Assembly (NCBI GenBank): GCA_029817715.1
Contig: JARUPY010000340.1
Location: forward strand, 62,001 to 126,000
Direction: 5' to 3'
Length of the DNA: 64,000 nucleotides
Source of the DNA: Melastoma dodecandrum
Lineage: Eukaryota; Streptophyta; Magnoliopsida; Myrtales; Melastomataceae
Shown in pieces: positions 51,401-63,690 of the stretch. Position 1 is the stretch's first letter; every line of letters begins with the position of its first letter. A program made the position numbers and the translations under genes. The notes beneath the pieces are model-generated. The model saw only the letters and a program-made list of their open reading frames with translations. It searched no databases and was not told the origin of the DNA.

Positions 51401-52401
51401 AAATTCCAATTGTTCCACGTTGCCATCATTGACAACCTTGATCACGTCACATATTCCCTGATGAATTCTAGACACCAAGTCCAATTGTTCGACCAGCAGT
51501 GGCCTCTGTGCTTCGAGCCTCGACTCAAAACTCTTCACCTTATCATCAAACTCAACCACCAAATCCTTCAACTCTGAATTCTCCTTCTCCAACGAGTTGA
51601 ACTTTCCTGACATCTCCTTCTCAGACTCTAACATCTTGGCATCCTTCTCGCTCAACTTCCTACCCAAACTAACCACCTCATCGCTCTTTCTTGCAATCAC
51701 TGCCCTCAATCCACTGATGGCAGCCTCGAGCTGTGAAACCTCGATGGCGATCTCGTAGTTCCGCTGCTCAACCTGCTCTCTTGCCTCATTTCTGGACTTA
51801 ATCGCCCCTGCCTAACCATCTCCTCGAGTATCTCATTTGTGCGCTTAATCATGCCATAAGCAACGGCAGGCAGGCCCGTGTGCTTTTGAGACCGAGGCAG
51901 CCCCCCGGCTGAAAAGTTGTTGAAGTTGCTGACCTTGCCCGATAATTTCTAGAGCCCGGTAACCAACATATGAGCTGAGGTCTCGATCTCAGAGCGCAAA
52001 TTATCCCTAATGCTCCCAACCTCCTCCAATTGCCTGGATGCATCCTCCTTCAGGACCAAGATCTCCTCCTTCTCTTTACGAAGGTCGTCCAATTCAGCGG
52101 AGACACTATCCCTGGCTCTAAGGGCCTCCTCCTTCTCCAGAAAGGCCTCGTCCCGCTGGAGAGAGCACTCATCCCGCTTCTTGATAGCCTCGTGAGCGAG
52201 GACCTTGAGACGATTGAACTGGAGAAGCAATTCGGCCTTGGAATTCTCGGAGGAGAGGCGGGATTGCCTCTCCCTATCGAGCTCGGAGACGATCTGACGG
52301 AACTTTTCAGGGGAGACGGAGACGGAGTTGGAGGAGGTGGTGGGGTTGTCGTCATCGTCAACGTCGCTGAGGATGGCGTCGGAGTCGGGAGCACTGGCCA
52401 T
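48441..52401 (-). pseudogene. Conserved plant coiled-coil protein gene, broken at three sites in exon 1
   Basis: Five exons by splice consensus: 50926-52401, 50730-50806, 49998-50109, 49669-49785, 48441-48794. Exons 2-5 splice in phase. The product is a long coiled coil (VSELDRERQSRLSSENSKAE, ALRARDSVSAELDDLRKEKE, KLKFKEETVSAAMAARDAAE). The tail is conserved and globular: YVCWPWQWLGIDFVGFQRW ending EMELSEPLL. It resembles an uncharacterised Arabidopsis coiled-coil family as I remember it (At1g24560-like, unverified). Exon 1 has a TAG (51949-51951) where TGLEKLSG is expected, a lost G in a G run near 51805-51808 after EEMVRQ, and a shift near 50930-50933 just before the donor. Outside those points the sequence is well kept, so decay is recent or some breaks are sequence errors. 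Confidence 0.8.
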
Positions 52402-52639
52402 CGGAATAACCAAAGAAAGCAAGCAAAAAGGCAAACGTGTCTAGGACTGGACTCTTTTTAAGAAATTGGACTAGGCCCATCATGTCCCAACCACCAAATG
52501 GGCCTATATATATATTAATGCCTCATCAGGGATAGGGAAAGAGGTGAGTAGTATTTACGAGTCAAGGACTGTCCTTATCTTACCTTTACCAAAATAGGAC
52601 AGAGGCGATCACCTTCGTCTCGCTTTGGTTATTGCATAA

Positions 52640-55600
52640 AAACATGACAAATGTCAATTTAGGTGCCCCTGTTCTTCATAGCACTTCGCGTTCTTTCGAC
52701 ACATTACGTCCGACATCGTTTGCTCCCATCATCGAAATGGCCATGACTATCATTGATAACAGCGGCGGACAGGACCATGTCTTGCTTATCATTGCTGATG
52801 GGCAGGTACTTACCTCGATTAAGGCATCCAGTCCAATATCATCGGCATTCTAACCCTCTGTTTCCACATTACGTGGTATTAATTCTTGGTTAGGTAACGA
52901 GAAGTGTCGAAACGGAACCAGGCCGTTTGAGTCCACAGGAGCAAAGGACCATCAGTGCAATCGTTAGAGAAAGGTCAGTTCCACTTGTTATAACTGGAGA
53001 CTTCTGTATGTCCTATCACAGCACGAGTGTTCACGGCTGCAGTGAATTTCCTTTGTCGATCATTCTAGTCGGGATTGGAGATGGGCCGTGGGATATGATG
53101 AGGGAGTTTGACGACAACATTCCGGCTCGAGCCTTTGATAATTTCCAGGTAGAAAATCAATCCTTCGGTGATTGGTCGTAGCATTAGTGGGACTAGTGCC
53201 CAACAATAATGAGATGTTTCGTTGCGAGAATAGGGCTTATATGTGATGGACAGAATGGGGGATACCTAATTCAAGTGTCGATGATCCTCCACAACTTTTA
53301 TGTTTAACTAATAAACAAGTTAACAGTACCTATTCTTCTGTAGATGGCTTTGACGTGTGACGTGTGACATTCTCGTTTGGGACATGCTTCTCTAGATAAG
53401 AATCAGCGTTTGAGCAAACTTGTTCCTAAAATTGATGTAAACAGACACAATGTATGTACTTACTGTCATCAATCTACACAGAAAAGATTGGCATTTCCCT
53501 TGAGTACATCTAAATCTGCTTATCCTTTTGATATGATACATGTGGATATTTGGGGGGGCCCTATTCTACACCATCAATAGGAGGTTTCAAATACTTTTTT
53601 ACTATAGTTGATGATTACACTGGAGGTACTTGGTTATATCTTATGAGAAGTAAGTTCGAAACTCAAGGTCATATTAAATCTTTCTGTCAACTTGTCAAAA
53701 CTCAATTTAACAAGACTGTTAGAACTATAAGATCAGATAATGGTTTAGTGTTTTACATGGCAAATTTCTATAAGGAACTAGATATCTTACATCAAGTTAG
53801 TTGTGTTGAGACACCCCAACAAAATGGGAATATGGACGAAAACCAACATCTACTTGCCACTTCAAGAGCTCTGTTATTTCAAGCACATTTGCCTTTAGAG
53901 CTCGGGGTTATGCCATGCTTTCTGTAGCTTACATAATTAACAGGCTTCCCTCGAACGTTTTACATCTTAAGTCTCTATGAAGTTCTGTTTCATAGACCAC
54001 CTAATGTTCTTAACATGAGGGTGTTTGGGTGTCTTTGTTATGTGAATACACTTACTAGACACAAAACAAAGTTTGATAAACGGGCAGAAAAGTGTATTTT
54101 TGTGGGCTATCCTTTAAATAGTAAAGGGTATTTTGTGTTTCATATAGATTTTAAACAGGTGACAATATCTATAGATATTGTCTTTTATGAATCTATCTTT
54201 CCTTTTGATTCTTTTCCAAAGTCTATGATTCTATTGATACACAGGGTAATGTTAGCTTGTATGATTCTTCCTTAGATACTTATATGAATGGCAATATTGC
54301 TTCTTCTGATGTTATCCTGGATGCCGTTGGTTTTGGTATGGTTTCTTCTGGTCAAGATCCCGGAAGTTCTTATTCTGGTGTGGTTTCTTCTGATGTTGTT
54401 TTTGAAAGTAGTAATGATTTGACTGTATTGAGGAGAGGCACTAGAGACAGAAGACCCCCTTCTTACCTTAAAGATTACCATCATAAGCTTTCTCCGAGCT
54501 TAGCAGGTTCTTCTTCTTCTGTCTCTGTCACATCTTCTCCTTTGAAATCTTCTGTACCTGTCTATCCCATTGATTCTTACATTGGTTATACTCGTCTTTC
54601 CTCCTCTTATAAAGCTTTTGTAGTTCAACTTGGTAACCACTTAGAACCTCAGTCTTATCATCATGGCAAACGAAGTCCACATTGGGTTGCTGCTATGAAT
54701 GATGAACTTACTGCTCTGAAAGCTAATGCTACATGGGAGATTGTTGATATACCAGCTGGAAAACGTGCCATAGGCTGCAAATGGGTGTACAAGACAAAGC
54801 TTCATGCCAATGGGTCGGTTGAAAGATATAAAGCTCGCTTAGTTGCCAAAGATTATACAAAAAAAGAAGGGATTGATTATCAGGAAACTTTTGGTCCAGT
54901 AGCAAAGCATACATCAGTTCATGTGTTCTTTGCTCTAGCTGCTGCGAATGGCTGGGTATAACGGCAGCTTGATATACACAATGCTTTTCTCAATGGAGAT
55001 TTAGTGGAGGAAGTTTATATGGATTTGCCTCCTGGTTTGCAGATTCAGGGGGAGTATCCAGGGTCGGTTTCATCTGTAAACAGGAAGGTGTGCAAGTTAC
55101 AAAAATCTCTTTATGGTTTGAAGCAGGCTTCGAGGCAGTAGAATAGTAAGCTAACAGAATGCTTACTTGCAGCTGGTTTCTTAGAGTCTAAAGCTGAATA
55201 TTCCTTATTTGTTAAAAGATCATATTCTGGTTTTGTAGCAATCCTAGTGTATGTGGATGATATTGCAGTGGCTTGTTCAGATGAAGTCTTGTTTGATGAT
55301 TTGTTGAAACATTTTCAGTCTTACTTCAAAGTAAGGAATCTGGGGGAGCTAAAATAGTTTCTAGGCTTGGAGATAACAAGGTCTAGTAAAGGGATATTTG
55401 TCTCACAACGGCTTTGAGGATGTTAGAAGAAATGGGAAAATTAGCTGTAAAATCGGCTATAGTTCCTTTTCAACCCAATGTTAAGTTGAAACATGGAGAT
55501 AAAGAGAGACCAGTGCAGTTGAGTTCTTACAGGCAACTGATACGAAAGCTCATATATCTTGCTATCACTAGACTTGATATTACCTATGCTCTGAATGTTC

Positions 55601-57223
55601 TGGCACAGTTTATGGATTGTCCATCGAAGGAGCATCGGGATGCAACAGTAACAATACTCAGGTATCTGAAAGCTTCTCCTGGAAAAGGGATTTTATTTTC
55701 AAGTGAAAGTGGTCTTCAGATCACAGCCTATGTGGATAGTGATTGGCCTGGTTGTGTAGATACAAAGAGGTCTACAACTGGATATTGTGTTTTCATTGGG
55801 GATTCTTTAGTTAGTTGGAAGCCTAAAAAGCAACCCACAGTCTCCAGAAGTTCAACCGAGGCAGAATACAGGGCCATTGCAACAGCATCAGCTGAACTGG
55901 TTTAGTTGAGGACCTTGTTAACAGAATTATGTGTTCCTTTAGCCGCAACAAAACTGTTCTGTGATAACAAGTCTGCTATATATCTAGCTAAAAATCCAAT
56001 TTATCATGAAAGGACAAAGCATTTGGAGATAGATCTATATTTTGTTCGAGAAAGAGTTGCTGCGGGGGATATAGAGGTGATTCATGTACCTACTCATCAA
56101 CAATTGACAGATGTTCTTAACAAGCCTCTACATTCAGCTCGATTCAATTCTTTGATAGGCAAGAAGGGACTTATAGACATCCATAGTATCCATCTTGAGG
56201 GGGAGTGTGAGAAGAATGAAGCTGTGATGGCTTCTATGATAAGAGTTGCAGATGATCTAAAGGATTGGAGACAACAAGCTTATAAGCCAGGCTTTGTTAA
56301 TTGATATACGTTTGGGCCTTGCTAATGTATTGAGGCTAGTATATGGGCTTAAGCCTTATGGGATAATATATGTATGTGAGCCTTTGTAACTGCCATAACA
56401 ACTTTTGAAGAAATACAATTGTCCTTCCCGTTCTATTGTTGCTTTCGCTCTCTCCCCCTGACGAAGGTGATCGGAGGTGATCGGAGGAGTTTTTTGACTC
56501 TGTTTTCAAGAATGATGTCAGTTTGTGAATTTCATCGAGATCATGTCCAAGAAGGTTGATTCATCAAGGAAGGAATCAAAGTTCGCCCCGGCGGCACTTA
56601 TGGAGATACCTTCTCAATACCTAGCAACCCTCGATCTTAACCTACTAGGGTAAGTGATGAATTTTTTATCATCTTGAATTTGTCCTTTCCCCAATGATAG
56701 AGCTACAACGAAGTAAAATCCTCCCGGCGTGGTTGAGCAGGCGAGGGAGAGGGGGAGCTCCCGAGAGGGTGCCACTTCCGCCACCTGCTTGTCCTAGAAG
56801 CAGTACCAAAACAAACCGGTCAAGCAGCTTTCAGTCGAGAGAAACTGGGTGCAACAGATATGAATATCCAGCTACATTCAGGGAATCCCCGGCTTCTAGT
56901 TATCCATTTGATAGTCAGGTATGGACTTGCTCCCTTCGGTGACACATTGACGTGCCGGGCCTTGGCAGGCTTGTCCCATATGTTTCACGAGTCCTAAGAA
57001 CATGGCCTTTGGTTGCGGTCACCAGGTACGTGCACGTTTCTTCTCCCGGAACTGGGTAAAGCAGGGCAGGAAGTAGCTTGTATCGAATGTCTTGTAGGAT
57101 ATGCATGAATGAAGTAGTTTAGTTTCTGGTGCTCTTTTGCAGACTTGCTGCCGGTGCGGGGAAGATATGAGTTTATGCACCATTTGCCATAATCCCATCG
57201 TGACGAAGATTAGGCTATACTAA
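52640..57223 (+). pseudogene. 5'-truncated RGLG-type RING E3 ligase with copia sequence in an intron
   Basis: C-terminal half of a plant RGLG protein (copine/vWA domain plus RING finger; ubiquitin ligase). Exons: about 52640-52805 (PTSFAPIIEMAMTIIDNSGG, LLIIADGQ), 52894-52973 (VTRSVETEPGRLSPQEQRTI), 53043-53148 (FPLSIILVGIGDGPWDMMRE, FDDNIPARAFDNFQ), 56522-56649 (FVNFIEIMSKKVDSSRKES, ALMEIPSQYLATLDLNLLG), 56741-56918 (GRGGAPERVPLPPPA), 56969-57025 (ACPICFTSPKNMAFGCGHQ), 57143-57223 (CCRCGEDMSLCTICHNPIV, stop). Every join from the second exon on keeps phase, and the RING cysteines and histidine are present. The N-terminal half with the start of the vWA domain is absent; only 238 bp separate this piece from the divergent coiled-coil gene. 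The intron 53149-56521 is swollen by a copia remnant. Probably a pseudogene, or a truncated gene whose expression is untested. Confidence 0.85.
53230..56480 (+). mobile_element. 5'-truncated Ty1/copia pol remnant in the RGLG intron
   Basis: Same strand as the host gene. Starts in the pre-integrase zinc region (GHASLDKNQRLSKLV, CTYCHQSTQKR), then integrase (YFFTIVDDYTGGTWLYLMRS, IRSDNGLVF, ETPQQNGNMDENQH). RT follows in pieces ([51 protein letters not shown] with a stop, VYVDDIAVACSD), then RNase H (VDSDWPGCVDTKRSTTGYC, SRSSTEAEYRAIAT). A polypurine-like CATCTTGAGGGGGAG lies near 56191-56205. Several stops and frameshifts; no gag, no paired LTRs and no target duplication found. Edges are approximate. 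Confidence 0.88.
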
Positions 57224-57651
57224 GGGACATGACTTTGGACGTCTCCCCGTTATACTTTTAGTTAGTGTGGTTTCTTTTTTTTGGCAGAAATGGTGGACAT
57301 GGAGTTGAAACTAGAGTTTTGAAGGGTGGTGGCGATTTTCGCCCCAATATTTCACAGCAAAGCTTCTTCACAGAACAAATTCTGACAACAAACATTATCT
57401 AAACACTTTGCCTTTTACCCTATCTAAATTTAACGGGTGAAAATTCCCTTTTTCTTATTTTATCCTTATCAGTTATCGAAATTCAAGTCTTATCCCTCCC
57501 TTTTTCAACCAAAAGAAAAGCAACAGTTATTGTGGTTATATCTTTTAGTTCATTCTATGCGTGTGCGTGTGTAGTAATAGTAATGCGTCCATCCATCCAT
57601 TCATTTATATCCGCATTACCGTCATGAGATGAGACTCCTCCCTTCATTCCC

Positions 57652-57659
57652 TATATAAT
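57652..57659 (+). promoter_or_regulatory. TATA box of the GH5 gene
   Basis: TATATAAT, 84 bp before the GH5 ATG at 57743, a normal plant spacing for a short 5' UTR. This is the clearest core-promoter match beside a gene in the window. Confidence 0.6.
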
Positions 57660-57742
57660 AAGCTCCTTGGGGATCGAGATTTCTCATTCACAGAATTACT
57701 CGAGTGTTTTTCACAAAGAAAGGATTGAACTGCATTAGCATC

Positions 57743-59657
57743 ATGGGAAGAACAACCCCATCCCGGCTCTGCCTTCCCTCTGTTTCTATGGTCTTCGCTG
57801 TCGTCTCTTGTGCTCTGATGACAATAGCGGGCCCTGCCGTGGCGCAGAACCTCCACACAAACTCCAGATGGATCGTGCACCAAGGCGCCAAGCGGGTGAA
57901 GCTGGCGTGCGTCAATTGGCCTTCTCATCTCCAGCCGATCCTTGCCGAGGGGCTCCATAGGCAACCAGTCGATGCCATATCCGCCCGCATCAAGTCCATG
58001 GGATTTAACTGCGTTAGGTTTACATGGCCATTGTACTTGGCGACGAACGACACCCTCGCGGCTCGAACCGTTAGACAAACATTCCAGGATCTCAGCCTGG
58101 AGGATGCGTTTGCTGGGATCGAGTCCAATAACCCTTCCATTCTCGATCTATCCACGATCGATGCCTATAAGGTTGGTGATAATTGTGCATCGGGCATCTT
58201 CCTGAATGCTAACTCGATAGATTATGATGAGGGCCTCTTCTTGTTGCCCAATGCAGGCAGTGTTGACGAGCCTTCGGAACAATGGTGTGATGGTCATCCT
58301 TGACAATCATATAAGCACACCGGGTTGGTGTTGTGATTATAATGATGGCAACGCTTTCTTCGGCGCCCAGTATTTCGATCCAGACCTCTGGATGAAAGGT
58401 CTACAAAAGATGGCGACTCTTGCTACCGGATTCAATAATGTGGTGGGCATGAGCTTGAGAAATGAGCTCCGAGGCCCGCATCAGAACGTGGATATTTGGT
58501 ACAAGTACGTCATATGACAACGTCAAAGTTGTTTGATCTCGTATTGCTGATGGACTAGTCGTTACTGAAAACAAAGTCGAGTAATAATGTGTTGGTTGCC
58601 GACAGGTACATGCAGCAGGGAGCGGAGATTGTGCATGCTGCAAATCCCAATGTCCTCGTGATCCTATCAGGCTTGAGTTATGACACTGATCTGTCCTTTC
58701 TCCAAAGCCGACAGGTTAATGTGTCGTTCACGAGGAAGCTCGTATTCGAGTTGCACTGGTACGCGTTCTCGGGCCCCAGTGGCGAGTGGGTAAATGGGAA
58801 CCTGAACCAAGTGTGTGCCAGGGTATCAAATAGGGTGGTACAAACAGCGAGATTCCTTTGGCGTCAAGGCTTCCCTCTTTTCCTAAGTGAGGTCGGGGTC
58901 GATCAAAGGGGAACAAACGAGAACGACGCGAGGTTCTGGAATTGCTTCCTCGGGACTGCAGCTGAGAATGACCTAGACTTCGCTTTGTGGACCCTCCAAG
59001 GAAGTTACTACCTCAGACAGGGTGTTGTTGACATGGAAGAGTTCTACGGCATGCTTGATCGAAACTGGACCGGAATAAGGAACTCCACATTCCTACGAAG
59101 GATCTCTGTCATTCAGCCTCCCTACAAAGGTTAGTGCTCGTGGTTCTATCGTCAAAATGGATGCAAATGAATAGCAATTTTCATTTCATCGCGTGCATCT
59201 TCAAATGGGAATCGTTGTACTGTTTTAAATCACAGGCCCTGGGCTGAAAGAGACAAGCTGGAACAAGATCATATTCCATCCGCTGACGGGAATATGCATA
59301 GTCAAGTCAACTCCTGGCGCACCACTCAAGCTGGGGTCGTGCGAGCAACCAGAAAACTGGATCTACACTCCACGGAAGAACCTGAAGCTGAAGGAGAAGA
59401 AAAGTTGGAGCTACATCCAGGCAGGTGGACCGGGGAAACCGGCAACATTAGGACACAATGCTTCAACATGGGAGATGATATCAGCCAGCGGGATGCACAT
59501 CGCTTCAAACGTGAGCGCTGGAGGGAACCTCACTTGCCTGGATGTCGACATCCAGAACAACCTGATCATGAATGAATGCAAGTGCTTGAGTGGCGATAAG
59601 GCATGCGATCCATCGAGCCAGTGGTTCAAGCTGGTGGAAAGCACAAGGAAGTGGTGA
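57743..59657 (+). CDS. Secreted GH5 glycoside hydrolase with lectin-like C-terminal domain
   Basis: Plant cellulase-family (GH5) enzyme, predicted to hydrolyse a beta-linked cell-wall polysaccharide; substrate unknown. Exons: 57743-58171, 58257-58504, 58606-59129, 59236-59657, all in phase, 540 aa. A signal peptide covers about residues 1-34 (SMVFAVVSCALMTIAGPAVA, cleavage before QNL). The TIM-barrel domain has FNCVRFTWPLY, VMVILDNHISTPGWCC, the acid/base Glu213 in SLRNELRG, FELHWYAF and the nucleophile Glu321 in PLFLSEVGVD, then LDFALWTLQGSYYLR. The last exon encodes a beta-trefoil lectin-like domain (FHPLTGICIVKST, LKLGSCEQPENWIY, CLSGDKACDPSSQWF) that may bind carbohydrate. A TATA box lies 84 bp upstream. 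A dead tandem copy follows. Confidence 0.93.
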
Positions 59658-60240
59658 CAGTGATTGAAGAGGGAGAAACTCGGTGCTCTAATAATAATAA
59701 TAATAATAACAACAACAATGTCCACCTAATGTATCATGTTCGTTCCTATATTTTGGTATGAAAATGGAATAAGGGATTCTTCTTATATATGTATTCATCA
59801 CCTCTCATGTATACATCAATCCATTGAAAGAAATGAATACATAAAAGTTGTCAAAACGTAAGACACTAAACCCTAACCGATAACTTTGAGATATATCACC
59901 CTTAGGTTGATTGGCTTATTTTGGCATGTGTTTAATTATAAATTCAAATCCGACTTAAACAATATGGTAACATAGTATCCTAGTTGGATTTGGATTTGTG
60001 GTGGAGTATTTAATTTTGGGTAAGGAAAATGAGTTAAGATAAAAAAAAAAATTAGAAAACAGAAAGATCCAAATTTAAAGGCGAGACTAAATTAAAAATC
60101 TATCTAAGGGAAATAAAAAAAGATACGTTATCCGACCACAAACGTGCCTCGTCTTTCTTCTACTTGTTGACGTTTTTTTTTTTTTGCATAAATTACTATT
60201 GCAAACAAAGGTTCTGGACAACATGTTAACAATGATGGGG
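59658..60240. other. Spacer between the GH5 gene and its dead copy
   Basis: Holds the 3' UTR of the intact gene. A TAA/CAA trinucleotide tract (59690-59717) follows the stop. The rest is AT-rich. No gene seen. Confidence 0.5.
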
Positions 60241-62194
60241 ATGGGAAGAACAATCGCCACTCCCCAACTCTGCCACTCTCCCCTCCTTACAATCTTGTTA
60301 ATCGTCTCATGCGCTCTGGTGGCAATGCTGGGGCCTTCCGTCGCACAGAAGCTCAACACGAAACCCTTCCGGATGGATCATGGATGAAGGTGGGAAGAGA
60401 GTGAAGCTGACGTGCATCAACTGGTCCTCCTATCTCCAGCCAATCCTTGCCGAGGGGCTTCATAAGCAACCTGTGGATGCCATATCTTCCAAAATCAAGT
60501 CCATGAGGTTTAAGTGTGTTAGGTTCACGTGGCCTTTGTACTTGGCTACGAATGACACCCTCGCGTCCCGTACTGTTAGACAAACCTTCCAGGACCTCGG
60601 CCTGCCAGAGCTCATCCCTGGGATCGAGTCCAATAACCCTTCCATCATCAACCTCCCAACAATTGAAGCCTATAAGGTTAGCTACCATTAATCATCGACG
60701 TCTTCTCAAATGCCGACCCGATCGACTGATGAGAACCTCTTTTTTATTGCTGAGTGCAGATGGTGTTGACAAGCCTCCGGAACAACAGCATAATGGTCAT
60801 CCTCGACAACCATCTGAGCCAACCTGGTTGGTGTTGTGGTTATGATGATGGCAACGGTTTCTTCGGCGACAAGTTTTTCGATCCGGAGATACACCCCCAT
60901 GAGCTTTCGCAATGTTGTTGATCAATTCCATAATGAGCACGAATACAAAAAGAATAAAGATAGGTGCAGAGACTCAATGGGAGTAATGCTGTGTACCACG
61001 CATCCCTCTGGATTCAAGGCCTCCACTACATGGCAACTCTTGCTACCGGATTTGATAACGTGGTGGGCATGAGCTTGAGGAATAAACTCCCCCCAACAGA
61101 ACTTGGACATTTGGTACAAGTATGTCAAATAACAACCCGGATGTTGTCCGATCTTTTTGTTGCGGATGGATGAGTCATAACATCAAGGAGTCACTCATTT
61201 TCCTTGGCAGGTACATGCAGCAGGGAGCGGAGACAGTGCACGCTGCGAATCCCAATGTCCTTGTTATTCTTTCTGGCTTGAGTTACGACAAGGACTTGTC
61301 TTTTCTTCAGAACCAACTGGTTAATGTGTCATTCTCGAACAAACTAGTGTTCGAACTGCATTGGTACAGTTTCACGGGCGCACGTGGCATTTGGATAAAT
61401 GAGAACCTGAATGATGTATGCGCCGGTGTGTTGAGTGGGCTGGTGCGAACAATGACATTCCTTCAGCAGCAAGGCTTCCCTGTGTTCCTCAGTGAGTTCG
61501 GGATCAATCAAGGGGGAACTAACGAGAACGACAACAGGTACTTCACTTGTATCCTTAATATGATGGCCGGGCTGGACATAGACTTCGCATTGTGGACCCT
61601 CCAAGGAAGCTATTACCTTCGAAAGGGGTTTATCGACATGGAGGAGACTTTCGGCGAGCTGGATCGTAACTGGACCGGGATCAGGAACCTTACATTTCTG
61701 CAAAGGGTTTCTGCCGTTCAACCTCCCTTCAGAGGTATCCCTCGAGATGTAACCATTTTCTTTCTTTCCGTCATCTCTCTTCAAACGGCCAACCGCCAGT
61801 CTGCTAAAATTCGTAGGGGCAGGATCGGAAGATGCAAGCAGCTGGCACAAGATCATGTTCCATCCCCTGATGGGAATGTGTGTAGCCAAGACGTCGCCTG
61901 AGGCACCCCTCAAGCTGGGCCCATGTGAGCAATCCGAGAGCTGGATCTACAATCCGCAGAAGAACTTAATGCTAGCCAGAGTTACCTTCAGGGGGGCAGA
62001 CCTGGGGAGCCGGCAATGACCGGACAAAACTCAGTTACGTGGAATAGGATATCAGCAACCAGGATGCACATAGCAACGACAAACGTTGCATGTAGAACCA
62101 AGTGATTGTGAACGAGTGCAAGTGCTTGAGCGGCAGTAAGGCGTGCGACCCATTGAGCCAGTGGTTCAGGCTGGTGGACAGCACAAGACAGTAG
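60241..62194 (+). pseudogene. Tandem GH5 pseudogene
   Basis: Same four-exon layout as the upstream gene: 60241-60676, 60760-61119, 61211-61734, 61823 to about 62194, with splice sites kept. Defects: a frameshift near 60365-60375 just after the signal peptide (normal RWIVHQG, here RWIMDEGG in another frame); an unrelated insertion of about 120 bp at 60885-61005 between FDP and LWIQG; the catalytic acid/base Glu replaced by Lys (SLRNKL, codon at 61084-61086); a frameshift just after it; and another in the lectin-like domain near 61985. Exon 3 is intact and still carries the nucleophile (VFLSEFGINQ). The several independent defects make it clearly non-functional as a hydrolase. Confidence 0.93.
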
Positions 62195-63690
62195 TGATAA
62201 AAAAGAGGTGGGAATGTGACGGACACGGGTCTGCCAAGGGAGAAATAGAAGCAACCTTCTAGAGGATCCTACTCTTCTCTTGTTGAAATGATTTTTGACG
62301 CAACAAGGATAATGAGAACGTTGGTCGGTTATATGATCTAACTTTATCGCGATTCGTCTCAAACCAAAATGAACGTGACAAGGTCGACAGCAGAGTATTC
62401 AATTTTATTAAAAAAAATCAACATAAGAATATTCCACTGAATCAGAATTCTGTGAAATACCTCTAGCTTTCATGGCTGATAATCAACCACAAGTCAATGA
62501 ACCAGAAAGCTCTTCAGATAATTCCAATATCTGAAAAACTTTGGAGATTTGATAGAGAGTGATGATGAACAGTAAGACATACAAACTGGAAAACTGGGAA
62601 TAACACAAAAACATTTTAATATTTGTGCCAACAACTTTGTTTTTTTTTTTCATTTGTGACCCGTTCTATATCTTTCGATTTATTTTTGGCCTAAAAGTAA
62701 CGGAGTCACTGGGTTCTGCCTACGTGGACTAACGACACCACTCTTGTACCAACGTGGTAACAAAGTGGATCTAACAAAAAACCTAGTCAGAGGTGATTTT
62801 TCCACTTGAATTGACCCCTTAATGTATTCTTCCCCAAATCCAAAAAAACAAACAGGGATAGTGAAAGTCGGAGCAAATACTCGGGACAACATATCACCAG
62901 CAACGATGAGGTTTTTCGCTTGGATGGCAATGGGTTATATGTTTTGTGAATTTATTCCCTCCACCGATAGTTCTTCTATAAGGGTTGGTGATGGATTTGC
63001 GGCTTGTCTCCAGGTCTGGGATTTGATTTTGATTTTTATTTAAGGGATCTTGGTTTTGCGATGAGCCACAACGACGTCATCCAATGACCAACAAATCAAG
63101 GAAACAACAAGTATTATGCCCTCACGACTTAGGTCCGACACAGAGGACAAGGCTGACGAGCTAAAGGGGGAATGAAAGCGTACCTCAAGTATTACGCCCT
63201 CACGACTTGTCGTTGTCCCTGAATCTCTAAACCCCACAATCCTATGCTCGCTCAGCTACACTTCCCCTCGCGTCCCACACGACATAAGCAACCTTATCCC
63301 TAAATGAATGGTGAGGGACGATCGACCCTTATCAATACCTACATATATACATAATAAAATAAAATAACAATCATATCTTTGTTGTTTCCATCATCTAGTT
63401 TGAAAAATGTTACACTTAGGTTCAGGCCTTCTCACTAGGTCAATTTATTAATTTACATCTTGGGATCCTAATGTAATAAGCGAACTGATCGTTACCTGAA
63501 CTCGATTACATTTGAGTCAGGGCTTCCCTTTTATCTCATGTGACATATTCACACGTAATCGAACTCAAAGCATCGTAAGGTTTCACTAACGATGTCAGCA
63601 GTCACAAGAAGACCCTCGTTTATAATGATTAACAACTAAATACTCTTATAATTACTCATTTCACACCTTAAATTTTCTAAGTCTTTACAG
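62195..63690. other. Spacer; no gene recognised
   Basis: No protein family recognised on either strand. A 20-base motif, AGTATTA(T/C)GCCCTCACGACTT, occurs at about 63110-63130 and 63188-63208. If the GRF fragment below has an upstream exon it should lie here, but I could not find one with the usual CxCG motif. Confidence 0.45.

Noticed and set aside
52606..56473. 14-bp inverted match (CGATCACCTTCGTC and its complement at 56460-56473) flanking the copia part of the RGLG gene
   Set aside because: No target duplication adjoins it, and the enclosed sequence mixes host exons with copia pol, so it does not mark a transposon end.
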